Source: Streptomyces soli (GTDB lineage: Bacteria > Actinomycetota > Actinomycetes > Streptomycetales > Streptomycetaceae). From it: a stretch of 50,908 bases of DNA. Positions 7,460-18,505 of the stretch are shown piece by piece. The notes beneath the pieces are model-generated. The model searched no databases. It saw only the letters and a program-made list of their open reading frames with translations, and was not told the origin of the DNA. Made by a program: the position numbers and the translations under genes. The stretch covers positions 1 through 50,908 of the forward strand of contig NZ_RJVR01000204.1 in NCBI RefSeq assembly GCF_003999195.1. The letters are read 5' to 3'. Every line of letters starts with the position of its first letter. Positions within the stretch are counted from its first letter, which is position 1.

Positions 7460-9265
7460 TCAGACGAGGCGGACCGGCTTCTCCAGGCGGACGCCGACCG
7501 CGGCGAGCCAGGAGCGCAGCGGGGCCGTGTCGCCGTTCTCCACGAGGCGCAGCACCGGCCAGGCCAGGTCGGCCCGGCGGGCGCCGTTGACCAGCAGCGT
7601 CGGGCCGTCGAGCCAGTCGAGGCCGGGGGCGGCGCCGGCGCTGTCGACGGCGGCGCAGCAGACCATGGCGGTGACGTGGTCGGTGAGCAGCTCCCGGCCC
7701 GTGCGGGGCGGAAGGAGCTCGTACACCGGTGGCGCCGCGGCGGTGTCAGGGTCGCCGGATATGCGGCGGGCCGCGGCCTCCTCGCGGGCGACGTGCCCGG
7801 TGATGCGGACGGCCAGCTCCTCACTGCCCCCGGCGGCGAGGCGGTCGAGGACCCGGGCGAGCGTGGCTCGGCCTGGGGGTTCCTCCAGCGAAGCCAGGGG
7901 GCGTTCGTCGGCCGCCTCGGGCGCGGGCGGCCTGGCGGCGCGCAGCACCTGTCCGCCCATCAGCAGCCGCTCCGGAGCCGGGGCGGCGTCCACGGCCGCT
8001 TCCGGGGCCGAGGCGCGGACGACCGGGCCGCGCACCTCGTCCAGTACGGAGACGAGCCGAGCGGCGTCGCCACGCCAGATGCGGTCCACGACCTCCTCCG
8101 GATACGCGTCCCAGCCGACCGGCGACCAGTCGGGCCCCGGCTTGTGGGCGCCGGCGTGGAAGATCCGGGCGGCGAGCAGCGAGGCGGCCTCGTCCACGGT
8201 GCCGGGCTCTTCGAGCAGATCGCAGGCCGGGCGTTCGCCGAGCCGGGACTCGAAGCCCTCCGCGAGCCGGTCGCGTCGGGACAGCTCGGTGAGCGCGGCC
8301 ACCACCCCGGCGTCCAGCCGGGACGGCCAGCGGCCCATCCGCCAGGCGGGCAGCGCGACCCTGGTCAGCAGCCGGTCCCAGCCCGCGTAGGCCAGGCCAA
8401 CCTGCTCCTGGGCGACGATCCGCAGTCCGTAGTCGACCGCCTGTGCCCGCTCGGAGGCCGAGGCGGCCACCGCCCGCTCCATCTCGGCGGCGTGCGCCCG
8501 GCAGCCGCGCAGCAGCAGCCGGGCCACCCAGCCCAGGAAGGCGAAGGCGGGGAAGGCCAGGCGGCGCGTGCCCCACCGGCCGGAGGACTGGGCGCTGATC
8601 GCCACGGCCGCATCCAGGCCTCGCAGGAAGCGGCGGGCCGCGGCTATGTCCGGATCAGCGGAGGGTCCCGTGCCGGCCACGACCGGCGCGAGCAGGGCGC
8701 GCAGCTCGGCGACCCGCATCCACCACATGAAGGGCGACCCGATGACCAGGACGGGCGCGGTCGGCTCGCCGCCGGCCGTCCGGCGGCGCCTGAGGCGGTG
8801 CGTACGGTCCTCCAGCCAGCTGTCGCAGTCGGGCGTCAGCTCTATGCCGGACGGCGCCGGAACCTGGAGACGTACGGCCAGGTCCCGCACCATGCGATAG
8901 AGGTCCGGCGCGGCCGATTCGGCGACCGGGACGGTGGGGCTGACGGCGGGCCTGGCCCGTACGATCACGGCCGCGACGGCGCCGGCCAGCAGCAGCACGA
9001 CAAGGGCGCCGCCAACCACTGACCAGCGGACCGTGTGCGAGGTGTCGCCTACGATGCGGCCGGTCGCGCCGCCCACCAGCAGCACCACCGCGACGGCGGC
9101 GGGCAGCAGGGCGACCGCCAGCGCGGTGCCACGGATCCGCAGCACCGACATCGCTCGGGCCCGCGCGAAACCCTCACCTGCTTCTCCGGCCAATGCGCTG
9201 CTCACCCCCAAGCCGACGCGCTGCATGCCTGTGCATGTCCCCACTGTCGCACCGCCCACTGACAC
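7460..9265 (-). CDS. Membrane protein with an M48-peptidase-like fold lacking the zinc motif
   Basis: Up to 601 residues. Two hydrophobic helices follow a basic N-terminus (LRIRGTALAVALLPAAVAVVLLV..., then VVGGALVVLLLAGAVAAVIV). The next part, LYRMVRDLAVRLQVPAP and PVLVIGSPFMWWMRVAELRALLAPVVAGT, follows the layout of membrane M48 (HtpX-like) peptidases. There the last segment is normally ALLAHELAH; here it is ALLAPVVAG, so HExxH is absent and proteolysis is unlikely. The remaining 400 residues are helical and Ala/Arg-rich with no recognised domain. The start is uncertain: the GTG at 9265 has no clear ribosome site, and Met14 or Met39 are alternatives. Confidence 0.6.
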   Translation of the reverse strand: MSVGGATVGTCTGMQRVGLGVSSALAGEAGEGFARARAMSVLRIRGTALAVALLPAAVAVVLLVGGATGRIVGDTSHTVRWSVVGGALVVLLLAGAVAAVIVRARPAVSPTVPVAESAAPDLYRMVRDLAVRLQVPAPSGIELTPDCDSWLEDRTHRLRRRRTAGGEPTAPVLVIGSPFMWWMRVAELRALLAPVVAGTGPSADPDIAAARRFLRGLDAAVAISAQSSGRWGTRRLAFPAFAFLGWVARLLLRGCRAHAAEMERAVAASASERAQAVDYGLRIVAQEQVGLAYAGWDRLLTRVALPAWRMGRWPSRLDAGVVAALTELSRRDRLAEGFESRLGERPACDLLEEPGTVDEAASLLAARIFHAGAHKPGPDWSPVGWDAYPEEVVDRIWRGDAARLVSVLDEVRGPVVRASAPEAAVDAAPAPERLLMGGQVLRAARPPAPEAADERPLASLEEPPGRATLARVLDRLAAGGSEELAVRITGHVAREEAAARRISGDPDTAAAPPVYELLPPRTGRELLTDHVTAMVCCAAVDSAGAAPGLDWLDGPTLLVNGARRADLAWPVLRLVENGDTAPLRSWLAAVGVRLEKPVRLV

Positions 9266-9429
9266 CGCAATGTCCGTACGGCCAGTTGCCGCAGTGGGTC
9301 TGTGCGCCTGCCGGGAACCCTAGTTGGGCAACCGGTCATAGTCAGCCATATGGCCGAGCCATCACCCTATGGAGTGGCTTTGGTCAAAGCCGATCAGGTG
9401 CGCGGCCGGGGGTTCGCCAGGGGAATCGA

Positions 9430-10728
9430 TCAGGCTTCCGGGGCTGCTTCTGCGGCCGTATCCGGAGCTGCCTGCTCAGCTTCCGCAGCCGCTTTCGCCG
9501 CGATGTCCGTCCGGTGGTGCGAGCCGTCCAGCGTGATCCGCTCCACTGCGCGGTACGCCCGCTCGCGCGCCCTGCCCAGGTCCGCGCCGGTCGCGGTCAC
9601 CGACAGGACCCGGCCGCCCGCGCTGACGATCCTGCCCTCGCCGTCGAGCTTGGTGCCCGCGTGCAGGACGTAGGCCTGTTCGTCCTTCTCCGCGACCTCG
9701 TCAAGGCCCCGGATCGGGTCGCCGGTGCGGGGGGTGTCCGGGTAGTTGTGCGAGGCGATCACGACGGTCACCGCCGAGCCCTCGCTCCAGCACAGGGCGG
9801 GGAACGCAGCGAGGCTGCCGTTCGCGGCGGCCCACAGCAGGCGCGCCAGCGGGGTCTTCAGCCGGGCCAGCACCACCTGGGTCTCCGGGTCGCCGAAGCG
9901 CGCGTTGAACTCGATCACGCGGACGCCGCGCGAGGTGATCGCCAGGCCCGCGTAGAGCAGCCCGGAGAACGGCGTCCCGCGCCGGCGCAGTTCGTCCACG
10001 GTCGGCTGCAGGACGGTCCGCTCGACCTCGTCCACCAGCTTCGGGTCCGCCCACGGGAGGGGGCTGTACGCGCCCATGCCGCCGGTGTTCGGGCCCTGGT
10101 CGGCGTCCAGCGCGCGCTTGAAGTCCTGGGCCGGCTGGAGCGGGACCACGGTCTCGCCGTCGGTCACCGCGAAGAGCGAGACCTCGGGGCCGTCCAGGAA
10201 CTCCTCGATCACCACGCGCTCGCATGCGTTCGCATGCGCGCGGGCCGCCTCGAGGTCGTCCGTCACGACGACGCCCTTGCCGGCGGCGAGCCCGTCGTCC
10301 TTGACCACGTACGGCGCGCCGAAGGCGTCCAGTGCCGCATCCACCTCGGCGGGGGTCGTGCATACGTAGCTGCGGGCCGTGGGCACGCCCGCGGCCGCCA
10401 TCACGTCCTTCGCGAACGCCTTCGACCCCTCCAGCTGCGCCGCCTCACGCGACGGGCCGAAGCAGTCGATGCCCCGCACCCGCACCGCGTCCGCCACGCC
10501 CACCACAAGGGGGGCCTCCGGGCCGACGATGACCAGCTCGGCCTCCAGCCGGACGGCCAGATCGGCCACCGCTTCGCCGTCCAGCGCGTCGACGGGGTGC
10601 AGCTCCGCCACCTCGGCGATCCCGGCGTTGCCGGGCGCGCAGTACAGCGAGCTCACGTCGGGATCGAGGGACAACGCACGGCACAGGGCATGTTCGCGGG
10701 CTCCGCCGCCGATGACAAGGACCTTCAC
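9430..10728 (-). CDS. purD: Phosphoribosylamine-glycine ligase (GAR synthetase)
   Basis: The 432-residue ATP-grasp enzyme makes GAR from phosphoribosylamine, glycine and ATP, step 2 of purine synthesis. The N-terminal GGGAREHAL (7-15), the ATP-grasp core [26 protein letters not shown] and the metal-site segment [13 protein letters not shown] are all present. After the conserved end there is an Ala/Glu-rich tail of about 25 residues ending EAAPEA, probably disordered. The start is GTG at 10726-10728 with only a weak ribosome site. It is not in an operon with purC. Confidence 0.97.
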   Translation of the reverse strand: MKVLVIGGGAREHALCRALSLDPDVSSLYCAPGNAGIAEVAELHPVDALDGEAVADLAVRLEAELVIVGPEAPLVVGVADAVRVRGIDCFGPSREAAQLEGSKAFAKDVMAAAGVPTARSYVCTTPAEVDAALDAFGAPYVVKDDGLAAGKGVVVTDDLEAARAHANACERVVIEEFLDGPEVSLFAVTDGETVVPLQPAQDFKRALDADQGPNTGGMGAYSPLPWADPKLVDEVERTVLQPTVDELRRRGTPFSGLLYAGLAITSRGVRVIEFNARFGDPETQVVLARLKTPLARLLWAAANGSLAAFPALCWSEGSAVTVVIASHNYPDTPRTGDPIRGLDEVAEKDEQAYVLHAGTKLDGEGRIVSAGGRVLSVTATGADLGRARERAYRAVERITLDGSHHRTDIAAKAAAEAEQAAPDTAAEAAPEA

Positions 10729-11128
10729 GCGCCCAGACTAACGGCCCCCGGCCCGGTCCCGGCCCCCTGGGGGCTCCGCCCCCCCTGGCCCCCGGGTTGT
10801 GGGTGGGCCGTCCTCCCCCACCCAGCGTCTACTAGCTGGGGGAGGGCCGGCCCAACCAGGCCACGGAGCCGCACCCGGCGTTGATGGGTCAGGCTCAGTG
10901 GGGGCCCAGCGGGCGCAGCGCCCGCGCTGGACTCCGTCCAGCGGGACGGTGGCCAAAACGTGTCAGGAACCGGAGTCACTCGTTCGGGTGGGGTACATCG
11001 GGGCGTATACCTGATCACGGGCCACGTACGGGGGGAAATTCGGTGATCGAGCCTGCATGGTCAGCCGTTCGGCGGTAAGAAGGGGGCCGATCCGTCGGGA
11101 GGTCCGCCGGGATGCGAGGGAGCGCGCA
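10729..11128. other. Divergent intergenic region with three G+C-rich hairpins
   Basis: No gene is supported in this 400-base spacer. Hairpins are visible at about 10765-10790 (GGGGGCTCCGCCCCCC), 10833-10862 (CCTCCCCCA...CTGGGGGAGG, a relative of the hairpin at 224-283) and 10907-10936 (CCAGCGGGCGC/GCGCCCGCGCTGG). Downstream, 10975-11030 is a likely promoter region for the plus-strand gene, but I cannot assign the boxes. Confidence 0.5.
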
Positions 11129-11860
11129 GTGAGCCAGCCGGACATGTATCCCGAGGAAGCCCCGAGGGAACCGGAGCGGCAACCGGCCACGCAGCGGCGG
11201 GAGGATCTGCGGGCGATGCCGTTCCCGCTGGGGGACTGGGGCGATCCGGCGGAGCGGCTGGAGGAGCTGTACCGGTGGGCGGAGGAGGGCGCGCTGCGCA
11301 CCGCCGACTGGTATCTCAGGGACCGCGTGTGGAAGCGCCGCTGGGCCCGTGCGCTGCGGCTCGGGGCGGCGCTGGGCACCGCCGCCGGCGCGGTGATGGC
11401 GCTGACCGGACCGCTCCGGGGCGCGGTGGTCGCGCTGCTGGGCGCGGCGATCTGCGTGGGCCTGGACCGCGTGTTCGGGCTGACGGCCGGGTGGATGCGG
11501 GACGTGGCCACCGCGCAGGCGGTGCAGCGGCGCCTGGACGCGCTGCGCTTCGACTGGGCCTCGGAGTCCGTACGGGAGGTGCTGGGCCCCACCGAGGGGA
11601 CCGCCGCCGAGGCGGCGGAGCGCTGCCTCGGCGTGCTGCGGCGCTTCAGCGACGACGTGTCGGAGCTCGTACGTACGGAGACCGCCGACTGGATGGTGGA
11701 CTTCCACGCCGGGAGCCCCCAGCTGCGTACGCAGTCCCTGGCGGGCGGCTGGGGACACCGCGCGGAGGGCGGGGCGCCCGTCGGGCGGTTTCCGCTGCTG
11801 CCCGGCGGGCGGCCGAACATGCCCCGCCAGCGCCCGCCGGAGGGACCTCGCGCGAGCTGA
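11129..11860 (+). CDS. SLATT-type two-helix membrane protein
   Basis: The 243-residue protein has a disordered N-terminus rich in Pro, Glu and Arg. A helix then leads into two adjacent transmembrane segments (LRLGAALGTAAGAVMALTG and VVALLGAAICVGLDRVFGL, roughly 84-121). A cytoplasmic helical region follows (MRDVATAQAVQRRLDALRFDWASE). A 2TM hairpin with this helix arrangement matches SLATT proteins, membrane effectors that elsewhere pair with nucleotide-sensing or nucleotide-making proteins in defence systems. No SMODS, SLOG or nuclease gene is next to it, so a housekeeping role is equally likely. The GTG at 11129 follows GCGAGGGAG; an in-frame ATG at 11057 lacks a ribosome site. Confidence 0.6.
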   Translation: MSQPDMYPEEAPREPERQPATQRREDLRAMPFPLGDWGDPAERLEELYRWAEEGALRTADWYLRDRVWKRRWARALRLGAALGTAAGAVMALTGPLRGAVVALLGAAICVGLDRVFGLTAGWMRDVATAQAVQRRLDALRFDWASESVREVLGPTEGTAAEAAERCLGVLRRFSDDVSELVRTETADWMVDFHAGSPQLRTQSLAGGWGHRAEGGAPVGRFPLLPGGRPNMPRQRPPEGPRAS

Positions 11861-11874
11861 GGCCGGGTCAGGCC

Positions 11875-12531
11875 CTAACTGAAGACGATCATCGAGCCCT
11901 GCCCCAGCGACCGCGTCGCCGCGGCGTGCAGGCCCAGCCAGACGTGGCGTTCGCGGGCGAAGGGGCTCTCGTCGACGAAGCCGTACGGCGGGGGCGCGGG
12001 CTCCTCCAGCTCCGTGGGGCGGGCCGGGGGCGCGGGCGCGGCAGGGGGGTTGAGCGGGTCGATGCCGATGACCGGGGCGACGAGGTCGAGTTCGCGCATC
12101 AGGCCGTGCGAGGACCCCAGCGGGCCGCCCCCGTCGAGGAGTTCGTCGCTGACGACGGGCTGCGGGAAGTCGAGCGGTACGTACCCGCCGGCGTGGTCGT
12201 AGTGCCAGACGAGGTGCGACTGCTGGGCCGTGGCCTCGAACATCTCCAGCAGCTGCTCGTAGTCACCGCCGAGTTCGTCGACCGGAGTGACCTCGAGTCC
12301 CTGTAGGTGCAGCAGATACGCGCGCCGCAGGAAGTGCAACGCGTCGTAGTCGAAGCCGGCGACGGGGGCCACGTCCCCCGAAAGCCCCGGCATGTAGCTG
12401 TATACGGGCACGGGCGGCAGCCCGGCCTCGCTCAAGGCCTTGTCGTAGCGGGCGATTTCCTCGGCGAATGGGTTTTCCGGGCTGTGGCAGAGCACATCCA
12501 CGAGGGGAACCAGCCACAAGTCACAGGCCAC
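11875..12531 (-). CDS. Conserved hypothetical protein, 218 residues
   Basis: I do not recognise the family. The N-terminal half is a compact globular sequence (MACDLWLVPLVDVLCHSPENPF, then GFDYDALHFLRRAYLLHLQGLEV). The middle has LVWHYDHAGGYVPLDFPQPVV. A Pro/Ala linker (about 160-182) is followed by a C-terminal segment, ARERHVWLGLHAAATRSLGQGS. There is no signal peptide or membrane helix. Codon use is that of a normal high-G+C gene. It converges on the SLATT-type gene with 14 bases between stops and may follow the GntR gene in one transcript. The start is GTG at 12529-12531 with GGAG upstream. Confidence 0.7.
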   Translation of the reverse strand: MACDLWLVPLVDVLCHSPENPFAEEIARYDKALSEAGLPPVPVYSYMPGLSGDVAPVAGFDYDALHFLRRAYLLHLQGLEVTPVDELGGDYEQLLEMFEATAQQSHLVWHYDHAGGYVPLDFPQPVVSDELLDGGGPLGSSHGLMRELDLVAPVIGIDPLNPPAAPAPPARPTELEEPAPPPYGFVDESPFARERHVWLGLHAAATRSLGQGSMIVFS

Positions 12532-12600
12532 AGGCGTCGCTCCAAGGTCCGTCCGTCATCCAGCCAGTGCGGGACAGCGTAGTGCGCCGGGCGCCGTCCG

Positions 12601-13275
12601 TCAGGAGCGGGCGAGCTTGTCCACGAGTGCGAGCGCGTGGTCGTCGTATGCCTCGACGATGCGGCGGGCGGCGACCGCGTCACGGTCGGCGACCGCGGCG
12701 GCGAGCTCGCTGTGGTCGGACCAGCACACTCCGGCAAGCGACCGTTCCCTGCGCAGTAAGGGCACGGTGTATATCCAGGTGTGAGTGCGCAGGCGGTCCA
12801 GGAACTCGCCGACGTGCGCATTGCCGGCCAGCGCCATGATCTCCCGCCAGAAGCGCAGGTCATGGCCTATGAGGATGTCCAGCTCCCCGGCACGCGCGGC
12901 TCGGGCGGCCGACTCGGCGCGACGGCGTACGGAGGCGATCGCGGCGGGATCCATGTCGATGGGGCCCCGCTCGGTCACCCGGCGGAAGATGCCTTCGGCG
13001 ACGAAGATGCGGGCCGCGACCATCGACCGGAACTCGTCGTAGGTGAAGCGGCGGACCTGGAAGCCGCGGTGCTGCTCCAGGTCGAGCAGGCCCTGCGCGG
13101 CGAGGTCGACCAACGCCTCGCGGACGGGCGTGGCGGAGACCCCGTACAGCTCCGCGATCTCCTTGACCGTGAAGTGGCGGCCCGCCTGGAGCCTGCCGGT
13201 GAGCACCTCGTCGCGCAGCGCGTCGGCGATCTGCTGCCGCAGACTGCTTCGTCTGACCGGCGTGGCGTCCGGCAT
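12601..13275 (-). CDS. GntR-family transcriptional regulator, FadR/FCD subfamily
   Basis: The product has 224 residues. A winged helix-turn-helix (about 8-75, SLRQQIADALRDEVLTGRLQ...FTVKEIAELYGVSATPVREAL) is followed by an all-helical FCD ligand domain. That domain has the Asp/His metal-site pattern ILIGHDLRFWREI and a later His (DHSELAAAV). Such proteins usually repress nearby catabolic genes and respond to small acids. The gene lies directly downstream of the class III aminotransferase on the same strand, so control of that gene is the natural guess. The ATG at 13275 follows GGAGGAGC. Confidence 0.9.
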   Translation of the reverse strand: MPDATPVRRSSLRQQIADALRDEVLTGRLQAGRHFTVKEIAELYGVSATPVREALVDLAAQGLLDLEQHRGFQVRRFTYDEFRSMVAARIFVAEGIFRRVTERGPIDMDPAAIASVRRRAESAARAARAGELDILIGHDLRFWREIMALAGNAHVGEFLDRLRTHTWIYTVPLLRRERSLAGVCWSDHSELAAAVADRDAVAARRIVEAYDDHALALVDKLARS

Positions 13276-13302
13276 GCCCGCTCCTCCTGGCCCTGTACTC
13301 GT

Positions 13303-13361
13303 GCGTAACGCGGGGGTGGCCCTCGCCCACCTTAGGCGAGGGCCACGGCAATGCGTTACGC
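13303..13361. promoter_or_regulatory. Nested inverted repeats between aminotransferase and GntR genes
   Basis: The inner perfect 11-bp hairpin (TGGCCCTCGCC at 13317-13327, complement at 13335-13345) looks like the terminator of the aminotransferase gene. It is flanked by GCGTAACGC (13303-13311) and GCGTTACGC (13353-13361). Each of these is a nine-base palindrome in its own right and each is the reverse complement of the other. Two short palindromes upstream of a GntR gene are plausible operators for it (inference). Confidence 0.5.
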
Positions 13362-13394
13362 GCGGTAAAGCTCAGGCGGAGCGGAGTCGGGCGG

Positions 13395-14753
13395 TCACAC
13401 TGTGTGCGCGTCGGCCACCGAGAGCGCCTCGTCCAGCGCCGCGAGGCCTTCCTTGGCCTCGGCGTCGGTGACGGTGCAGGGCGGGACGACGTGCGTACGG
13501 TTCATGTTCACGAAGGGCCACAGGCCGCCGCGCTTGCAGGCCGCCGCGAACTCGGCGATGGGGGCGTTGTCCGCGCCCGCCGCGTTGTAGGGCACCAGGG
13601 GCTCGCGGGTCTCCTTGTTCTTGACCAGGTCCAGCGCCCAGAAGACGCCGAGCCCGCGCACCTCGCCGACCGACGGGTGTCGCTCGGCGATCTCGCGCAG
13701 CGCCGGGCCGATGACCTGCTCACCGATGTGGGCGGCATTCTCGACGATGCCTTCCTCGCGCATCGTCTTGATCGTCGCGACGGCGGAGGCGCAGGCCAGC
13801 GGGTGCCCGGAGTAGGTGAGGCCGCCGGGGTAGGGGCGGGTGGCGAAGGTCGCGGCGATCTCCTCGCTGATGGCGACGCCGCCCAGCGGTACGTAACCGG
13901 AGTTGACGCCCTTCGCGAAGGTCATCAGGTCCGGGGTGACGCCCCAGTGGTCGGCGGCGAACCACCTGCCGGTGCGGCCGAAGCCGGCCATGACCTCGTC
14001 GAGGATGAAAACGATGCCGTAGCGGTCGCAGATCTCGCGGACGCCCGCGAGGTAGCCGGCCGGCGGGATCATGATCCCGGCGGTGCCCGGGACTGTCTCC
14101 AGGATGATCGCGGCTATGGTCTGCGGGCCCTCGAAGGCGATCAACTGCTCGAGGTGGGCCAGCGCGCGGTCGCGCTCCTGCTCCTCGGTCTCGGCGTGGA
14201 AGGCCGAACGGTAGAGGTACGGGCCCCAGAAGTGCACGACGCCGGCCGAGCCGCTGTCGGAGGCCCAGCGGCGCGGGTCGCCGGTGAGGTTGATCGCGGC
14301 GGAGGTGGCGCCGTGGTACGAGCGGTAGGTGCTCAGCACCTTGTGGCGGCCGGTGTGCAGGCGCGCCATGCGGACGGCGTTCTCGACCGCCTCTGCGCCG
14401 CCGTTGGTGAAGAAGATCTTGTTGAGGTCGCCGGGGGTGTGCTCGGCGATCAGCCGCGCCGCCTCGGACCGTATGTCCACGGCGAAGCCGGGCGCGATGG
14501 TGCAGAGCTTGGCCGCCTGCTCCTGGATCGCGGCGACGACCTTGGGGTGCTGGTGCCCGATGTTGGTGTTCACGAGCTGGGACGAGAAGTCCAGATAGCG
14601 GTTGCCGTCGTAGTCCCAGAAGTACGAGCCTTCCGCGCCGGCCACCGCCAGCGGGTCGATGACCGCCTGCGCGGACCAGGAGTGGAAGACATGGGCGCGG
14701 TCGGCGGCCTTGACGGCGGCGCCGGTCTCGGGGTCAGCGTGAGGAGGGGTCAT
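13395..14753 (-). CDS. Class III PLP-dependent aminotransferase
   Basis: The product is a 452-residue fold-type I, class III aminotransferase. FTNGGAEAVENA (115-126) and YHGAT (146-150) bind the cofactor phosphate and ring. LDEVMAGFGRTG (251-262) carries the cofactor Asp and FAKGVNSG holds the Schiff-base Lys281. Substrates of this class are omega-amino acids (beta-alanine, GABA, taurine, ornithine) or diamines, with pyruvate or 2-oxoglutarate as acceptor; the sequence alone does not decide. The adjacent FadR-type regulator fits a catabolic role. Confidence 0.85.
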   Translation of the reverse strand: MTPPHADPETGAAVKAADRAHVFHSWSAQAVIDPLAVAGAEGSYFWDYDGNRYLDFSSQLVNTNIGHQHPKVVAAIQEQAAKLCTIAPGFAVDIRSEAARLIAEHTPGDLNKIFFTNGGAEAVENAVRMARLHTGRHKVLSTYRSYHGATSAAINLTGDPRRWASDSGSAGVVHFWGPYLYRSAFHAETEEQERDRALAHLEQLIAFEGPQTIAAIILETVPGTAGIMIPPAGYLAGVREICDRYGIVFILDEVMAGFGRTGRWFAADHWGVTPDLMTFAKGVNSGYVPLGGVAISEEIAATFATRPYPGGLTYSGHPLACASAVATIKTMREEGIVENAAHIGEQVIGPALREIAERHPSVGEVRGLGVFWALDLVKNKETREPLVPYNAAGADNAPIAEFAAACKRGGLWPFVNMNRTHVVPPCTVTDAEAKEGLAALDEALSVADAHTV

Positions 14754-14806
14754 GAGTCCCAGGCTAAGGAATCGGCCACAGTGGCGGCACCGTCACCTTG
14801 TATGGC

Positions 14807-14849
14807 GCTCGCCGCTTGCACCGACACTGTGTCGGTGTAAGCGGCGAGC
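14807..14849. terminator. Hairpin downstream of purA
   Basis: The 21-bp arms 14807-14827 and 14829-14849 (GCTCGCCGCTTGCACCGACAC) pair with one G-T mismatch and a one-base centre. The site lies 47-89 bases beyond the purA stop, so it is probably the purA terminator. It is also just upstream of the aminotransferase start, so an operator role is possible. Confidence 0.65.
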
Positions 14850-14895
14850 ACCATGGCGTGCGGTCCCTACCGCTGGGAGTCCGTGACCGCAGGGC

Positions 14896-17157
<2,262 letters not shown>

Positions 17158-17298
17158 GGCTCGGAAGGGCTCAGAGACCTGCCCAAGGTGCCGTCGGCCG
17201 ACGTCACGCCCGCGCCGCTGCTGCTCCTCACCGGGCTGGCCTGCGCCGTGGGTGGCGCAGGGCTCGCCGCCCTGCGCCGCCGGGACCTCATAGCGTGA
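17158..17298 (+). pseudogene. Relic of the C-terminus of an ABC-2 type permease
   Basis: Directly after the previous stop, and in the same frame, 46 codons read GSEGLRDLPKVPSADVTPAP then LLLLTGLACAVGGAGLAALRRRDLIA. The Pro-rich loop, one transmembrane helix and a terminal RRRD-type end are characteristic of the last helix of ABC-2 exporter permeases. No start codon with ribosome site and no preceding helices exist, so only the 3' end of a former gene remains. The last 11 bases overlap the 3' end of the convergent P450 gene. Confidence 0.5.
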
Positions 17299-18505
17299 CG
17301 GGGAGGGACTTCAGACCGCGGATGACATAGCCGGGGCTCCACTCCGGCTCGGAGACCAGTTGGAGGCCGGGCGCCCGGCGCAGCAAACTGCCGTAGGACG
17401 CGGCGAGTTCGATCCGGGCCAGCGGGGCGCCCAGGCAGAAGTGGATGCCGGCGCCGAAGGTGACATGCGGGTTCTCCGGACGGGCAAGCCGCAGCTCGTC
17501 GGGCCGCTCGAAGCGCGCCGGGTCGCGGTTCGCCGAGCCGAAGAGCAGCGCCACCTCGCTCCCCCGGGGGATGACCGTGCCGCCGACCTCGATGTCGTCC
17601 AGCACCCACCGCTCGAACATCTGCAGCGGCGTGTCGTACCGCATCAGCTCCTCCACGGCGCTCGGCAGCAACGCGTCGGGCGCGGCCCGGAGCGCTTCGA
17701 GCTGACCGGGGTTGCGGAACAGCGCCCACCAGCCGTTCCCGGTGGTGTTGACGGTGGCCTCGTGACCGGCGTTCAGCAGCAGCACGCAGGTCGAGATCAT
17801 CTCCTGCTCGTTCAGCCGGTCACCCTGGTCGTGGGCGGCGATCAGCGCGCTGATCAGGTCCTCCCCCGGCTTGGTGCGTCGCTCCGCGATGAGGCCCCGC
17901 AGATACGCCGAGAAGTCCAGGCTCGCCTGCACGGCCCTGCGGGCGGTGTCCTCCGTCGGGTTGAGCTCGAACATGCCCACGATGTCCGCCGACCACGGCC
18001 GCAGCAGGTGCCGGTCCGCCTGCGGTATCCCCAGCATCTCCGCGATCACCGCCACCGGCAGCGGCTCCGCCACCTTCGCGATCAGGTCGCCCCCGCCGTC
18101 CGCGATCAGCTCCCCGACCAACTCGTCCGCCAGCCGCTGCACGGTCGGCGCGAGGCGCTCCACGGTGCGCGGCGTGAACGCCTTCGAGACCAGCCGCCGG
18201 ATCCGCGTGTGGTCCGGCGCCTCGAGGTCCAGCAGCCCGTTTCCGTTGAGCGTGGTGAACGGCTCGTGCTCGGGCGGCGGTGCCGTCCGTCCGAACTCCT
18301 CGTGCGTGAACCGGTGCAGATAGGTCCGCCCCAGGCGGCGGTCCCGCAGCAACGCGCTCACATCGTCGTAATGCGGAATGAGCCACTGCCGGCTCGGCTC
18401 GAACCAATGCGCTCGCCCCGCCGCGCGCAGCGCGGCATACGCCGGATACGGATTGGCCACGAACTCCGGCGACCACGGGTCGAAAGCGCGTGCAGTTGTG
18501 CTCAT
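17288..18505 (-). CDS. Cytochrome P450
   Basis: The 405-residue soluble bacterial P450 has the oxygen-binding helix AGHEAT (246-251), the K-helix ExxR (EELMR, Glu286/Arg289) and the heme loop FGAGIHFCLG with the cysteine ligand at 357. The usual acid/Thr pair of the I-helix is Glu249-Thr251, shifted from the common AGxDT pattern. No ferredoxin or reductase gene adjoins it, so it must use electron donors from elsewhere. The substrate cannot be told from sequence. The ATG at 18505 is followed by MSTTARAFDPWSPEF. Confidence 0.95.
   Translation of the reverse strand: MSTTARAFDPWSPEFVANPYPAYAALRAAGRAHWFEPSRQWLIPHYDDVSALLRDRRLGRTYLHRFTHEEFGRTAPPPEHEPFTTLNGNGLLDLEAPDHTRIRRLVSKAFTPRTVERLAPTVQRLADELVGELIADGGGDLIAKVAEPLPVAVIAEMLGIPQADRHLLRPWSADIVGMFELNPTEDTARRAVQASLDFSAYLRGLIAERRTKPGEDLISALIAAHDQGDRLNEQEMISTCVLLLNAGHEATVNTTGNGWWALFRNPGQLEALRAAPDALLPSAVEELMRYDTPLQMFERWVLDDIEVGGTVIPRGSEVALLFGSANRDPARFERPDELRLARPENPHVTFGAGIHFCLGAPLARIELAASYGSLLRRAPGLQLVSEPEWSPGYVIRGLKSLPVTL

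Noticed and set aside
5739..8390. 883-codon plus-strand frame opposite the dimethylformamidase-like and membrane-protein genes
   Set aside because: It has no homology, a biased Gly/Val/Ala or Ser/Arg composition, and overlaps two well-supported genes antisense.
11057..11128. Earlier ATG for the SLATT-type protein
   Set aside because: It would add an Arg-rich 24-residue tail with no ribosome site; GTG 11129 has a good one.
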